The position numbers and the translations under genes are program-made. A DNA stretch of 64,000 nt from Bugulina stolonifera. Its lineage: Eukaryota; Bryozoa; Gymnolaemata; Cheilostomatida; Bugulidae. Positions 1 to 11,757 of this stretch are shown in pieces. The stretch spans positions 13,502,099 through 13,566,098 of the forward strand of contig OW285193.1 of the NCBI GenBank assembly GCA_935421135.1, written 5' to 3'. Position 1 is the stretch's first letter. Every line of letters begins with the position of its first letter. Below the pieces are notes generated by a model. It saw nothing but the letters and a program-made list of their open reading frames with translations, did not search any database and was not told where the DNA came from.

Positions 1-3000
1 TTTAATACTTCGGTTCCCAAAGGAATTGATAGTTAATGGTATATCCTTAGCCGGTATTCTAAAATCAGCTGTAGGTCGCAGTAACAAGGAAGTGCTTGTC
101 CAATACAGCTTCTTATCCATAAAGATGCTGTTACTGAAAGTGGCGCAAAAATCTTAGTTAATTCAAAATGGAATGGCTGCATATCGTCTTTGAATTGCAA
201 CAGTGACAACCAAGATATTTGTACATACAAGTATGTAATTCTGCAGTCCTACAATATTTATTTTTGCAATTGGTGAATTTAAGAGGTGTAGTGCTGTTAG
301 AAGGATTAGATAGTCGACATACGTACATGTAGGTGCAAATAAAACGGCTTTTGTTCTTTGTAAAACTTGAAGTGGAGGAATTTGGTGACCCCCAACTACA
401 GACCTGAATTTCAGTCTATTGTGTACAGTACTCCTAACAAGAAAAGTTACTTGACAGAGTGAAAGTGTGTACATGTTGTTTATTGCTCCATCCCACAGTT
501 TTATACCATAATTAGTACCCCACTTGGAATAGCATTATAATTATATACATTTATGTATTATCAGGCTTGCTGTCATATGATTATAATTGTTTACCATAAA
601 ACATTGTTATGGTCAACACAAGCATGAGGACTGGCCAGTCAAGTGACTGTGGTCGAGCGGACGAATCAAGTGAATATATGTTCTTCAGTTTGTAAGAGTG
701 ATGTAATATAACATATACAATAACATTAGGCCTACTACTTAGTGTGAAGGAGTTGTCATCTCTTTTTGAAAGACGTATTACATATATAATAATTTTATCA
801 ACATACTAATGTGGGCTAAAAATATTTGAGAATTTATGTTCAAGGACTTCTCTAACAGCAACTCTTTCAAATTCTTAAACTCTGGCAGTGACACTGACCC
901 TGATTCTCTACTGATCAACTGTCTCACTATCAACTTGGTAGCCGTGAACTTGCTGTGCACTAGTGGCCTACCCTACTTGTGGTTGCCGAATGTATTATTT
1001 ATATTTATAGGGTAGTTGAATGCCCAGAATAGATCAGATAAAATCCATACAGTATTATATGTCCACCGAATGTTGCAGCGTTTCTAGATTATATACAACC
1101 TACGCATCTACATTTATATTAATTGAATCCCTTCAAGTGTGACATACGATACGCAGCCTTATATTTATATCTTCCACTCGTATCCCCTTTTACCACTTAA
1201 AATCGTCCTACGGGATCATCTTGTGAACAGACATTTCCGTTATTTCACAATTCATTACATATCAAGCGCACGTTTCTTAGACTATCAAAATTTCACGACC
1301 TTCAGCAACCTTGTGTGCACTTATTAGTTATTATATAAGTTGGGAAAGAGGTCAGAACATTTGGATACAATAAACTATGGTCGTATTATTACAGCAGGGT
1401 TGAGGTCTACAAATGAACAGTTCATTTTGTATGTACATAACAGTCTGTAGATTATCTCAGATGGCTCTCTGTAAAGTTTAACTCCAAAACTGCCAACATA
1501 AATAACTGCCCTGACTTGGCAAATATTCAGCAGGTCAACAAGAGAATTTAAATTTACGTAAGCCTAAAACATTAGCTGCGTGTTTAGACCATCAGTATTA
1601 CCAGGGAAAACAACTATTTCTAATCAAAATATTACTCGTACATATACATGTATATGCAGATTACAGGAGTATACTGACCTACCGTTCTCATAAAGGTAAC
1701 ATACTCTCTACTTCTTCTTATATAGATGTATTTATAGCCAGGATCCACCAGTGGAATTCTACAGCAAACATTTACACATCTTTAATTCAACCTCAAATAA
1801 ATTCTAAATCGATGAACTTACTATGTTAAACAGTTTGCAATGTAAATATTATTGCTACAAAAAATGTTGATTTTTCCACGAAATCCTTTTGTCAAGGTAA
1901 ACAAACATCATTACAGGAAGTCCATGTGAAATCACAGAGGTAATAACCACTGAGCCCATAACATGACGTTACAAAACCTAAATTTTAATTTATGATGTTT
2001 GCATTGTGTACAGTGGCTGTGTTGATAAGCTATCTAGTGGTTATACGGCAATGCACACAGTCTACACACAATGCATTTTGCATTCCTGTAATCCTAACCA
2101 ATTATAATCTTGCCATTGTAGTGCATGTACATTACATTATACAACAATTTTTTATAAAAATCATTGATTTCAGTAGGCATGTATAAATATAATAACAGTA
2201 AAATATTTTTTCAATGAATAACATAAAATTAATTGCTATATAAGTATATATGCAGGAACATTGCAGCCTATACAGTTCTAGATGTTAGACAACAATGCTT
2301 CAAAATTCACATTTAATATTAATTTTGTTGAAGTTTAAATTCAGATTTCTTGTGTTTTCTAGTTTAGTAATTATGAATAGCTGTCATCACAGTCTTCATT
2401 CATTTGTGGTCGTGCATCCCACACCTCGTATGTACTTCTATGATACATATACAATAAGTCAGTGAACTTTTAACAGAAGGCTCTTGAATCACTACAGTAT
2501 AATGTGACATATATCAACCCTAAGGATATTTTATAAGCCAATCTCCCAAAACAAACAACTCTGTGCTGTACATTAAATATATTGTTATAATAGAGTAAAT
2601 ATTGCTGAGAATAGCTCATCTAATGGATACTATACAGCTTCCTATTTCCTATACTGCATACGCATAGTCACCCATTCTTATTTCACAGATTGAAAAATGA
2701 CTTCTCTGTGTAGATGAGAAAAAAAAGTATTAGGAATTATCTCCACTATGAAAACTTTCACTGTTTTTTCCAACTGTGACCCCAGTTTTGATGACAGAAT
2801 CGATTTAAACTCATTTTTACTTGATACACCTTGTATACACTCTGTATCAATCAGTCTAACAACACATTAGGCCACTGTCTTACCACTAAAGGATGTTCTA
2901 ATGTGGTATGTTGCATTACGCTGTACATTTACACTATATATGGCTGATCGTAAAAGATTTTATCAAATATCAAAAATAGATTATTGTATCAATAGGACTA

Positions 3001-3871
3001 CTATAGAAATTTGAGCAATTGCATGTACATGTGTATAAAACAGAGAGAATAAACTCCATCATTATGTTTATAAATATTGGAGATATCACTTTCACACTTT
3101 CAGAATATGTGAATCTGGTATAACCTGTCAATAACTCATAATTGAACTTCATGTACAGCATGTGCACAAAATTTTATATTCATATGCTTATGATATTTTT
3201 TACGCAAGGAATTTATCGTATACTTATAAGAGTTGTATCTACAATGTAAGTAGAAATTTGGTCTCCAAAATACCTGCTGGCCCTGCTGATGTCTGAATCA
3301 CATTGTGACATCACATTTCTCAACTAGCCTATCAGTCACCCTCATATGCTTTCTTGCTGACCTGAGGTGCCAATTGGCTTAAACTAACAGCATTATGCCA
3401 AAGCTACCAACACAACATACTCATTATTACATAACATAAGTTGTTGATGTTTTGAGATAATTGAATATCACCCAAGCTTACATAAACAATCAACACTGTT
3501 AATGTATAATTACATGGAGGTTAGAATTACTTATTACCTATAACTAGTTTATTATGGTCTGTAGTAGCAGCAGATAGTTGATGAGCAAATCAAGTATCAA
3601 GTATATGTAGTTAGTTTATTTGAGGGGCTTGTTTTGGGTTCGAAAAACTTTGCTATGATGCTTAGCAAATGTGGTGAAAGATGGCAAACCCCACTGATTG
3701 CCATAATATAATTGGATATATTCATTCTTTAGTATTTCTTGTCCCTCAGTTTGGTACATGGTGCCTTTAAATTACCCCATGGAGAAGAAATTGGTTCCAA
3801 TGCACTCAAAGGGCTATGATAACATAGGGTTTTTATACTCCATTTTCTATTTGCACGACCAATAATGAAAC
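1..3871. other. non-coding AT-rich flank, no supported gene
   Basis: I see no gene here that I can support. A plus-strand frame is open from the window edge to about 153, and a minus-strand frame of about 50 sense codons lies at 780-960. Neither has a recognisable family nor clear splice sites at both ends. The rest is AT-rich with scattered palindromic ATGTACAT-type words. The right edge is the retroelement insertion site at 3872. Confidence 0.5.
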
Positions 3872-3876
3872 TAGGT
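3872..3876. repeat. Target-site duplication, distal copy (TAGGT)
   Basis: TAGGT directly abuts the TG end of the LTR at 3877. It is identical to the 5 bp at 12414-12418. Five base pairs is a usual duplication length for BEL/Pao integrases. Confidence 0.93.
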
Positions 3877-4532
3877 TGTAGCAGCCCCCCTGGTTGAGCT
3901 TTGAATTCACTGATGCTGTTTGTTTAGCGTTACTTTTTTATTTCTGTATAATAATAGCCTTAGCACCTTAGCACCGTGAAACTAAAATAATGAGGAATAA
4001 CATTTAAGCATAGTTATGTAGCTAATATAGAGTATGTATAGTTGATTAAGAAATGTTAGAAGTAAAATATACATGCTAGTTATAAATGAAACTGCAAGAA
4101 ATTAAGCACACAAAACATTATTTCCAATAATATTTAATAATATGGAGCTAAATAAATACCTTGATAACACCATCCAGGAGAGTGCTAGTATTAGAGTATA
4201 CTTGCTGTAACTTGTATAATAGAAATTATAATATGTGTATATAGGATGTTCTAAAGCCTACATTATTACGGCTAGGCTTCTAAACTCAAAATGCCTAATG
4301 GTAAAATATCTCAGATAAATTAAAAATAAGAAAAATGATTCACTTGATAGCTGTTGTAACAGTAAATCATACGTGGCAGCGGATCTTTGTCTTGCAATAA
4401 TGTTGCAAGTACATGTAGGAGGAAACAGGATAAAGAATGGGCTTGGGTGGATGAATCAAGCAGCCATTGCATAGCAGTAAACAACTTACTGAAATTTTAA
4501 ATCTAATGTATATTTCTAACAAAGACTTCACA
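3877..4532 (-). repeat. 3' LTR of the BEL/Pao element
   Basis: Direct repeat of 656 bp, matching 11758-12413 with one visible mismatch. On the element's strand it lies after the Gag-Pol stop codon and the purine-rich tract, so it is the 3' LTR. It should carry the polyadenylation signal, but I did not fix the R region. Confidence 0.95.
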
Positions 4533-4541
4533 CTCCCACCT
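4533..4541 (-). promoter_or_regulatory. Polypurine tract of the BEL/Pao element
   Basis: On the minus strand this reads AGGTGGGAG and abuts the TG start of the 3' LTR, as expected for the primer of plus-strand DNA synthesis. Only 43 bp lie between it and the Gag-Pol stop codon at 4585-4587. Confidence 0.7.
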
Positions 4542-4584
4542 AAAATTTCACAAATCTAACAAGGTTTACAACACTATTCATTTT

Positions 4585-7500
4585 CTAGCAATCGACTTTG
4601 TCGACATTGTCAATCAGTATAACAAGTTTTGAAACTGGTCGAGTAAGATAATTTTCAGAATTTCTAGGCTGTTTTGTATTACCCAGCAATAGTTTGACTG
4701 AGCGGATGCGATTATCGGCTGATTTTATACATTTAGCAACTTTCGCCATTTTCCAGTTTTGCCGCGGTACATTAGTCTCCTGAATGAGCACTATTGCCCC
4801 TTGTTTGATGTCGGGTAAATCTTTTATCCATTTTTGTCGCGATTGCAAATTAGCTAGATACTCAGTTTTCCAGCGTTTCCAGAACACGTTGGCTAAGTGC
4901 TGCACCGCTCTCCAGCGCTTCCGAGAGTATACATCAGCTTCTTCAAAGGTGTGTGGTGGTGGTAAGACCACATCGGACTTCATGGTCAGCAACATGTTTG
5001 GAGTTAAGGGAACTTGCTCTTCGCTGACTGCTGATAGAGGCCTTGAGTTGATAATTGACATGACCTCGTAGAATAGGGTCCGAAGCCCACTTGTGTCCAA
5101 CCTTCCAGGATGCGATTTCGCAATCCCCATTAGCACGTTTCTAGCAATTCTGATCATTCGCTCCCACACACCTCCCATATGACTGGCATTGGGAGGATTC
5201 AGTTTAAATTCGAGTTCCCCCTTCCTTGACAGTTCAGAGATAGCTCCAACAAAGTTGGTGCCTTGATCACATCTAACCTCTGCTATTGGACCTCTGATAG
5301 AGACCACATTCCTGAAGCCATTGATGAATGAGGTTGTACTCATGTCATCAAGAACCTCTATATGAACTGCGCGGCTGGCTAAGCAGGTCACTATAAGGCC
5401 ATATCTCTTAATCTCAGATCTCCTTTCTTTAACTACAAAAGGGCCAAAGCAATCGAGTCCCACACACGTAAATGGAGGGCTAGGGGTGGTGCGTGAATCA
5501 GGTAGCTGCGACATTTGTGGGATACTTGGGCTAGCTCTGATTTTTCTGCATGTCACACATTTGTGGATCAGAGATGAGATTGCAGATTGACCATTTACAA
5601 TCCAGTAGCCTGCGCTACGTATCTTTGCTAATGTTGTTGTTCGACCTTGATGGGCAGCAGCTTCATGGTAGTGACGTGTTAGGAGCACCGTGGTGTGGCT
5701 GTTACGTGGTAGTATGATAGGATGTCTCTCTGCATATGTGAGAGAGCTCTCACCCAACCTTCCACCTACCCTCATAAGGCCACTGTCATCTATGAAGGGA
5801 TCCAGATTATATATTGAGCTGCCTTTAGTTAGTTGGTTACCATTTGAAAGAGTCTTTAACTCTGGAAAGTTTTCTTCTTGGATAGATTTGATTATTAGGC
5901 TCACTATCAAGTCGTGTTTGGCGGTTGGACTGGATTGTTTATTTTTGAGTGCATGAAGTTTATTGACAAGGGCACCAATCGCTTTCAATGCAGTTTTCCA
6001 GCTGGAAAAGCGTTCTAAGCGCTGGCTTAGGCTGAATGGCGGTTTTTGGCTTGTTGCTGATAGAGCTTTGACTTCCAGGTCATCGACTCTTACCTGTGGT
6101 GTCGGTTGCTCTGGCATCATAATTGGCTCACACAAAAGAAAATCTGGCCCTGTGAACCAATTCGAGTTGATTAACTGGTTTATCGTCATGCCTCTAGAGG
6201 CGTGATCAGCGGGATTGACAGATGTTGGGATATAGAACCAGTTTTCAGGGTCGCAGTTGTCCCTTACTTGCTGTATCCTATTTGTGACATAGACATGGAA
6301 TTTCTTTGTTTTGTCTTTCAAGTATCCAAGAACTACTTGAGAATCTGTCCAAAATGTTTCTGTTACTTTCACTCCAATTTCAGCTCTGATAAGGCTGGAC
6401 AGCTTAGATGACACAACGGCTGCTTGCAGTTCGAGACGTGGAATGGTAATTGCCTTGAGCGGGGCCACCCTGGCTTTACTCATTAACAATGAGCAGTGAA
6501 CTTTGTCTTCAGCGTTGACGAGTCTCAGGTAACTAACTCCTCCGTAGCCAGAGGTGCTGGCATCTGAGAAGTGGTGTAGTTCGGCTCTGGTGATGGCGCC
6601 AAATCCAGGTGGTTTGTAGCAACGTGAGATGTTTATATTGATGAGGTCAGGTAGCGATGATTCCCAGCTCTCCCACCGTGACAGCAGCTCTCCAGTAAGA
6701 GGATCGTCCCAAGATGTTGCAACCCGGCACATGTCCTGCAAAATATTCTTTCCCTGCAAAATGAATGGAGATAGGAATCCAAGTGGGTCATAAATTGAGG
6801 CAATGGTAGAAAGAATGCCCCGCCGGGTGCGAGGGCTCTCCTTTGGAGTAAAGCTAAACTGGAAGCTATCCGATTTTAGTGACCAGAGAAGTCCTAGTGT
6901 GCGTTCCATTGGCTGAGAAACATCATCTGGTGATAGAGATTGGATATCTTGGATGTTCCTTTCTGATTCTGGCAAGAATTGGAGAAATTCAGGTGAATTG
7001 GAGGCAAACTTATGTAGACGGAGGTTTCCTTCCCTGCAAATTGAAATAGCGTCACTGATCAGTGTTTTTGCGGCGTCAGCATTGGGAAAGCTTATTAGTC
7101 CGTCATCAACATAGAAATTATCTCTGATGAATGCTTTAGATGATGAGTTACTGTTGTTACTTGTCTCACACAGAGTGCGAAGGCCAAAGGTCGTACATGC
7201 AGGGGATGAAGTGGCGCCAAAGATATGCACCTTCATGCGGTAACTAACAATTTCGTCTTGGTCATTAAACCAGAGAAACCTGAGAAAGTCTCTGTGCTCT
7301 GGAATGACACGGAATTGATGGAACATTCTGGCAATGTCACAGGTCACTCCTATCTGCTCCTTTCGGAATCGCATCAGGATCCCAACTAGGCTGTTGAGTT
7401 GGTCTGGCCCTTGAAGAAGGTAGTCGTTTAGGCACATACCTCCCACCTTGGCAGCACCATCAAATACTACCCGAATTTTGTTCGGTTTCTTTGGGTGGTA

Positions 7501-10500
7501 CACACCAAAGTGAGGTATGTACCAAGATTTTGGATTGTCCTGCTCATCCTTTGGTACTAATTCAGCATCACCCTGTGCTATTATCTCATTCATAAATTGG
7601 CGGTAGTGGTCCGAAAAGGCGGAGTCAGTGAGCTGCTTTTGGAGTAGCTTAAAGCGCCGAGCTGCAATTTGCTTCGAGTTATTAGCTTGAGGTTTATGTT
7701 TAAAGGGCAGTGGCATTGTCATGTAGCCATCTTCATCCTTATAGATTTGTTCTTTCATTAATTTCAAAAATTCGACATCGTCTATAGAAAGAGTGTTTGT
7801 TTCGTCACTGTTGGACGCTTTGAAGTCAGAGCTAAGAATGCTGATCAGCTGTGCTACTTGTTCATTATGTGTGTCAGGTTTTACAAGGAAGTCAATTTTT
7901 GATCTGTCAACTGTAGGAGTCTGCAGTATGTTAGCAGTTACTCTTATTTGGTTTGTAGCTATCTGTGGAGGTGTTGAATCACCCATTAGAGCCCAACCTA
8001 AGTCTGTCAATTTGGCAAAGGGTTCACCATCACTGCCGACAATATAGTCTCTTGGAATATATGCTTGTGTCAGGTTGCCACCTATAAGAAGACCTACATC
8101 TATGTCCTCTCGTAGTGGCATGAGCTTGTTGGAAAGGTGACGTAAGTGAGGCCACTTTCGTACAGAATCTGGTGTCGGGATGTGGTCCCGGTTGAGGGGG
8201 ATTTTTGTTTGTGCATACACATTTGGTAAGTTTAGGTACTTGTGGTGGTTGTATCCACGTACTTGTAGTCCGAAGACCTCAGCCCTGCTCACTGTATCAC
8301 CATCAACATTGCTCAGTGTGCTCATGTTCAAATCAGAGTTTTTGACATCACTTGTGTTAAGTTTTGCTAGTGTGCTATTTGTGATGAAACTATTGTCAGC
8401 TCCAGAATCTATTAGTGCATAAACAAGTACTTCATTATTTGGATCAGATTTGGAAGATACAAAAACTGGTACGGTCCATGACATGATCTGTGAACTCCTA
8501 CATGTATCTGCATTGTTTGTATTAGCGACTTGAACTAGTTGTGGTGTTGTTGGTTTGCTTCCAGCACTTTTTTCGCCTGCATTTGGTGCTGCATTCTGAT
8601 CAGTTGGTTTTGTTTTAGAAGACTTGTTGGTTTCATTGTAATTGGAAGGCTTTCTATTTTGCTGCTTATCATTTTGACTTTCAGCATGTTCCTTGCGCCT
8701 AGACATTACAAAGTCATGTGACACAGTTGGGTGATTTTGGCTGCAATTGTTTTTACGGCACTTGGCAGGGTTTTTGCAATCTTTTGACATATGGTTTGGT
8801 TTCAGGCAAGAAAAGCACAACAAATTGTTTTTCATGAACTCAACCTGTTTCTCATGACTCAACTTAGCTAGATCATTGCAGTTGGATGTTCTGTGATTAG
8901 ACATGTTACATTTGAGGCATACACTGGGTTTTGATTCTGCATTTCTGACATGTGCTTTCCTTTCTGGCTTTTTAAAATTATCTGACTTCATCTGCTTATT
9001 AGGTTTTTCACTTAGACTCATATTGTGCAAAGTTTGTGTCAAAGAATTGCTCATTGTGTCAGATTCATCCGTTAGAAATTCAATGAAGTCCCTGAGAGGG
9101 GGAAACTTCCCATGTTTCTTCTCTAGTTTTGTGGCCTTTGAAGACCACTTCAGTGCTATAGCATATGGCAGCTTAAGAATGAGGTTCTTGTTGGCGGCCT
9201 TAGAGTCAAGGCTAAGGTCACCAGAGTCATATGCTGCACAAGACTCGAGAAAATCAACAAACCTTTCTAGTTGCTCTCCGTCATTTGACTTAATCTTTGG
9301 CCAGTCTTCCAACTTCTTCTCAAAGGCTTCTGTTATAACCTCAGGCTTACCATATCTTTTGTCTAGTTTCCTCCATGCATCTCGGTAAGCGTCTGCAGTC
9401 TTTACCCGACAATAACCACTGATAGCATCCATTGCCTTACCCCCAACATATTGTTGAAGCTTAAGCCACTTCTGCCCTGGGGTGCATTGACTCATGTCAA
9501 AGGCCTCTTCAAAGGTAGTCTTCCAATCAGCATATTTGAGTGGGTCACCATAAAATACTGGTGGCTCTCCGGGCCTCTGCCGCACCGTATTAATGGCTTC
9601 AGCCAGGTGCTTGGCAAAATCAGGGTGGGTGCTTACACTGGAAGTCGGTGACTGATCCAGTATCGGGTTCCTGTGTATTTCTACCGGTGGTCGACGCATA
9701 GGTGTGGTTGGCAGCCCTAAATGTTCAGAATGGTGAGAGTATGATGACTGTCTAATACCCGAATTTCGTACTGAAGGAGGCCGCATGAGTGATACAGCAT
9801 CACCACGCAGTTCCTCCTCCTCTGCTATTGCTTCAGCAAAAATCTTTTGCTTCTGTACTTCAGCTCGTAGCTCAGCTTGGAGCTTAGCCTGGGTCATCAG
9901 GCTTTTGTTTTTCTGAACTTGAGACTGAAGTTTAAGACTCTCTTCTTCTAGTTGTGCAGATGCTATCTCTGCCTCTAGTATTGCTTGTTTGTTGGCAGCT
10001 GCAGCTTCGGCTTCTGCTCGCAGCCTTCTCAATGATTGGCTGTGGTTGCTCGAGTTACGGGAGGATAATGATTTATGATTTGAGCTGTGATTAGAACGTT
10101 GACTGCGAACGCTACGTTGACTGCGAGCGCTGGCACAACCAGGTTTCTCTGCCGCTTTATCTGGGTGTTGACTCGGTATCTCAATACTAGGGCCATCGTT
10201 AGAATGATGCTTGGGCTTAGCGCTAAGGTCACCCATTCTATCAGAAACATTTTCGCTTAATTCCCGATTATCTGCAGAAACTCTGTCTACCTCTTTGCGC
10301 AAAGTTGGACTAACTTCCAAGTCGCCATTTGCAGTTTTGAACTTTTCATATAACTGTATAACATGGGTTAAACCAACACTTAACTCATTATCCATACTAG
10401 CAAGGCGCTCATAATGCAGTTGCACATCTCTATCGCTTAATTCCTCGAGGAAGGAAGCATGTATTACGCTTAAGGCTTCTATTGCTTGTTGCAAATCAGA

Positions 10501-10743
10501 TAATATGGGTAGATTTTGAATTCTGAGAGAAGATCTAGTATTTTGTTCGGTATGCTGTGTCGTAGTATAGACTGGTTTACTGGCCGCCAAATCTATCGTG
10601 CTCTGCTCTGCTGTTTCACTACGCGCTGTTCCATCATGCGCTGTTCCATCACGCGCTGTTCCATCACGCGCTGTTCCATCACGCGCTGTTCCATCACGCG
10701 CTGTTCCACTATGCGCTGTTTCACTATGCACAGACTCTACCAT
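4585..10743 (-). CDS. BEL/Pao Gag-Pol polyprotein, intact
   Basis: A single 2052-residue frame. In order: a pentapeptide repeat of the GTARD type at about residues 10-45; a coiled-coil-prone Gag with an Ala/Glu/Lys-rich stretch near 240-320; cysteine knuckles from about 609 (CLKC start) to 665; an aspartic protease with DSGAD near 778; reverse transcriptase with the YVDD catalytic box at about 1211-1214; RNase H with a DAS motif near 1393 and TDSQ downstream; an integrase with an H-H-C-C zinc region, then catalytic Asp in a DCFGP context, DQGTN near 1826, and Glu in a GGVWE context. A C-terminal basic domain follows, as in other Pao integrases. It has no internal stop or frameshift. The ATG at 10743 is the first in frame. 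Gag and Pol are fused in one frame, so no frameshift is needed. It makes the element's capsid and replication enzymes. Confidence 0.96.
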   Translation of the reverse strand: MVESVHSETAHSGTARDGTARDGTARDGTARDGTAHDGTARSETAEQSTIDLAASKPVYTTTQHTEQNTRSSLRIQNLPILSDLQQAIEALSVIHASFLEELSDRDVQLHYERLASMDNELSVGLTHVIQLYEKFKTANGDLEVSPTLRKEVDRVSADNRELSENVSDRMGDLSAKPKHHSNDGPSIEIPSQHPDKAAEKPGCASARSQRSVRSQRSNHSSNHKSLSSRNSSNHSQSLRRLRAEAEAAAANKQAILEAEIASAQLEEESLKLQSQVQKNKSLMTQAKLQAELRAEVQKQKIFAEAIAEEEELRGDAVSLMRPPSVRNSGIRQSSYSHHSEHLGLPTTPMRRPPVEIHRNPILDQSPTSSVSTHPDFAKHLAEAINTVRQRPGEPPVFYGDPLKYADWKTTFEEAFDMSQCTPGQKWLKLQQYVGGKAMDAISGYCRVKTADAYRDAWRKLDKRYGKPEVITEAFEKKLEDWPKIKSNDGEQLERFVDFLESCAAYDSGDLSLDSKAANKNLILKLPYAIALKWSSKATKLEKKHGKFPPLRDFIEFLTDESDTMSNSLTQTLHNMSLSEKPNKQMKSDNFKKPERKAHVRNAESKPSVCLKCNMSNHRTSNCNDLAKLSHEKQVEFMKNNLLCFSCLKPNHMSKDCKNPAKCRKNNCSQNHPTVSHDFVMSRRKEHAESQNDKQQNRKPSNYNETNKSSKTKPTDQNAAPNAGEKSAGSKPTTPQLVQVANTNNADTCRSSQIMSWTVPVFVSSKSDPNNEVLVYALIDSGADNSFITNSTLAKLNTSDVKNSDLNMSTLSNVDGDTVSRAEVFGLQVRGYNHHKYLNLPNVYAQTKIPLNRDHIPTPDSVRKWPHLRHLSNKLMPLREDIDVGLLIGGNLTQAYIPRDYIVGSDGEPFAKLTDLGWALMGDSTPPQIATNQIRVTANILQTPTVDRSKIDFLVKPDTHNEQVAQLISILSSDFKASNSDETNTLSIDDVEFLKLMKEQIYKDEDGYMTMPLPFKHKPQANNSKQIAARRFKLLQKQLTDSAFSDHYRQFMNEIIAQGDAELVPKDEQDNPKSWYIPHFGVYHPKKPNKIRVVFDGAAKVGGMCLNDYLLQGPDQLNSLVGILMRFRKEQIGVTCDIARMFHQFRVIPEHRDFLRFLWFNDQDEIVSYRMKVHIFGATSSPACTTFGLRTLCETSNNSNSSSKAFIRDNFYVDDGLISFPNADAAKTLISDAISICREGNLRLHKFASNSPEFLQFLPESERNIQDIQSLSPDDVSQPMERTLGLLWSLKSDSFQFSFTPKESPRTRRGILSTIASIYDPLGFLSPFILQGKNILQDMCRVATSWDDPLTGELLSRWESWESSLPDLININISRCYKPPGFGAITRAELHHFSDASTSGYGGVSYLRLVNAEDKVHCSLLMSKARVAPLKAITIPRLELQAAVVSSKLSSLIRAEIGVKVTETFWTDSQVVLGYLKDKTKKFHVYVTNRIQQVRDNCDPENWFYIPTSVNPADHASRGMTINQLINSNWFTGPDFLLCEPIMMPEQPTPQVRVDDLEVKALSATSQKPPFSLSQRLERFSSWKTALKAIGALVNKLHALKNKQSSPTAKHDLIVSLIIKSIQEENFPELKTLSNGNQLTKGSSIYNLDPFIDDSGLMRVGGRLGESSLTYAERHPIILPRNSHTTVLLTRHYHEAAAHQGRTTTLAKIRSAGYWIVNGQSAISSLIHKCVTCRKIRASPSIPQMSQLPDSRTTPSPPFTCVGLDCFGPFVVKERRSEIKRYGLIVTCLASRAVHIEVLDDMSTTSFINGFRNVVSIRGPIAEVRCDQGTNFVGAISELSRKGELEFKLNPPNASHMGGVWERMIRIARNVLMGIAKSHPGRLDTSGLRTLFYEVMSIINSRPLSAVSEEQVPLTPNMLLTMKSDVVLPPPHTFEEADVYSRKRWRAVQHLANVFWKRWKTEYLANLQSRQKWIKDLPDIKQGAIVLIQETNVPRQNWKMAKVAKCIKSADNRIRSVKLLLGNTKQPRNSENYLTRPVSKLVILIDNVDKVDC
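10620..10735 (-). repeat. 15-bp tandem repeat coding a Gag pentapeptide repeat
   Basis: About five near-exact copies of a 15-bp unit (CGCTGTTCCATCACG in plus-strand phase), flanked by diverged copies. Translated on the minus strand it gives repeated GTARD/GTAHD pentapeptides at the Gag N terminus. The length is a multiple of three, so copy-number change keeps the frame. The copies are nearly identical, which fits recent slippage. Confidence 0.9.
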
Positions 10744-11757
10744 TGCTGTGTAGTGGTTAAAACAGTCTTTTTACAAAGGGTATACAACTCTTAATTGAAA
10801 TATGTTACACAGTATAGGAGTGGTATTGTGAAATCTCTGCCCTTGGTTATACAGCAGGAAATTATTTTGCTATGTCAACACTATTGTTGTAGTAGAGAAG
10901 TGTTTACTGCTATACTGGCTTGCTTGGGCAATAGGTCACACACCAATAACTTGGGTTGTTTACAGACAACTAGGAGGTAGTGCCAACGCACCAGTGGTTT
11001 GATCTACTCAAACAAAGGTCGAAGGTCAGCTTTGATAAATAGCTGTCGATGATTAATTAAATGATTAATTACTGCTCAATGGGACATAGATTCACTGTTG
11101 CCACTGTATGATTTTACTGTCACGACCAATGATAGAAAATATACAAACTTGTACATGCACTATGCAAAAATAGGGGCTATGTAGCAAAATTCCTAATAGA
11201 ATTGTTATAACCAAAATTATACCTCTTTACTGTTCAGTAGAAACAGAATATTACTGCTCTATATAAAAAGAGAAAGTAGCTCTACTATGCTTCACTAACA
11301 AGCAGCTGAAAGTTAGTGATCAAGAAGTTAGTTTAGTAGATTTTGTGATCATAGACATGCAGTTACTAAGAGTTCAACCACACAACTTATCTGTCCTGAA
11401 GATTTGTCGCTCTGGCTCTGGCTCCGGTCCTGGCTCAATACAGACTTTACTGCGGCTCCGACTCCGGCTCTTGGCTCTGTTGACACTTTCTTCCTGTCGA
11501 CGTATAGTTGAGGGAGTTCTTGTATGCTGGCACGTTAGCAGATTCGCTTGGGGAATTTAGTTTGTTAAGGTAGTTCTTTGTTGATTGGGAAGCTTGACAT
11601 CAGGGTATTTGATGTAGTGTGTTTGGAACTTGTTTTAGTTACTTGTAGATATCCGAGTTTCATACGTACAGGTAGATAATGTACATGTACAGGTTTCACT
11701 TACTACGAAGGATTGTTTTGAGTTTCCCTTGCGGCGAGTAAATGTCACAAGTTTCAC
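10744..11757 (-). other. 5' leader of the BEL/Pao element
   Basis: About 1.0 kb between the 5' LTR and the Gag start codon, read on the minus strand. It contains a GC-richer, imperfectly repetitive patch (11405-11475, CTCCGGCTC-like words). The bases next to the LTR should form the tRNA primer binding site, but they do not begin with the usual TGG and I could not assign a tRNA. Plus-strand frames here have no family resemblance. Confidence 0.75.

Noticed and set aside
1..153. Plus-strand frame open at the window edge (FPKELIVNGISLAG...)
   Set aside because: Short, cut by the edge and unrecognised. It could be a retroelement remnant, but I cannot support it.
780..960. Minus-strand frame with a protein-like composition (KFTATKLIVRQLISRE...)
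   Set aside because: It could be an exon, but no family is recognised and no convincing acceptor and donor pair frames it.
4784..10794. Plus-strand open frames inside the BEL/Pao element
   Set aside because: They are antisense shadows of the Gag-Pol frame and show no family resemblance.
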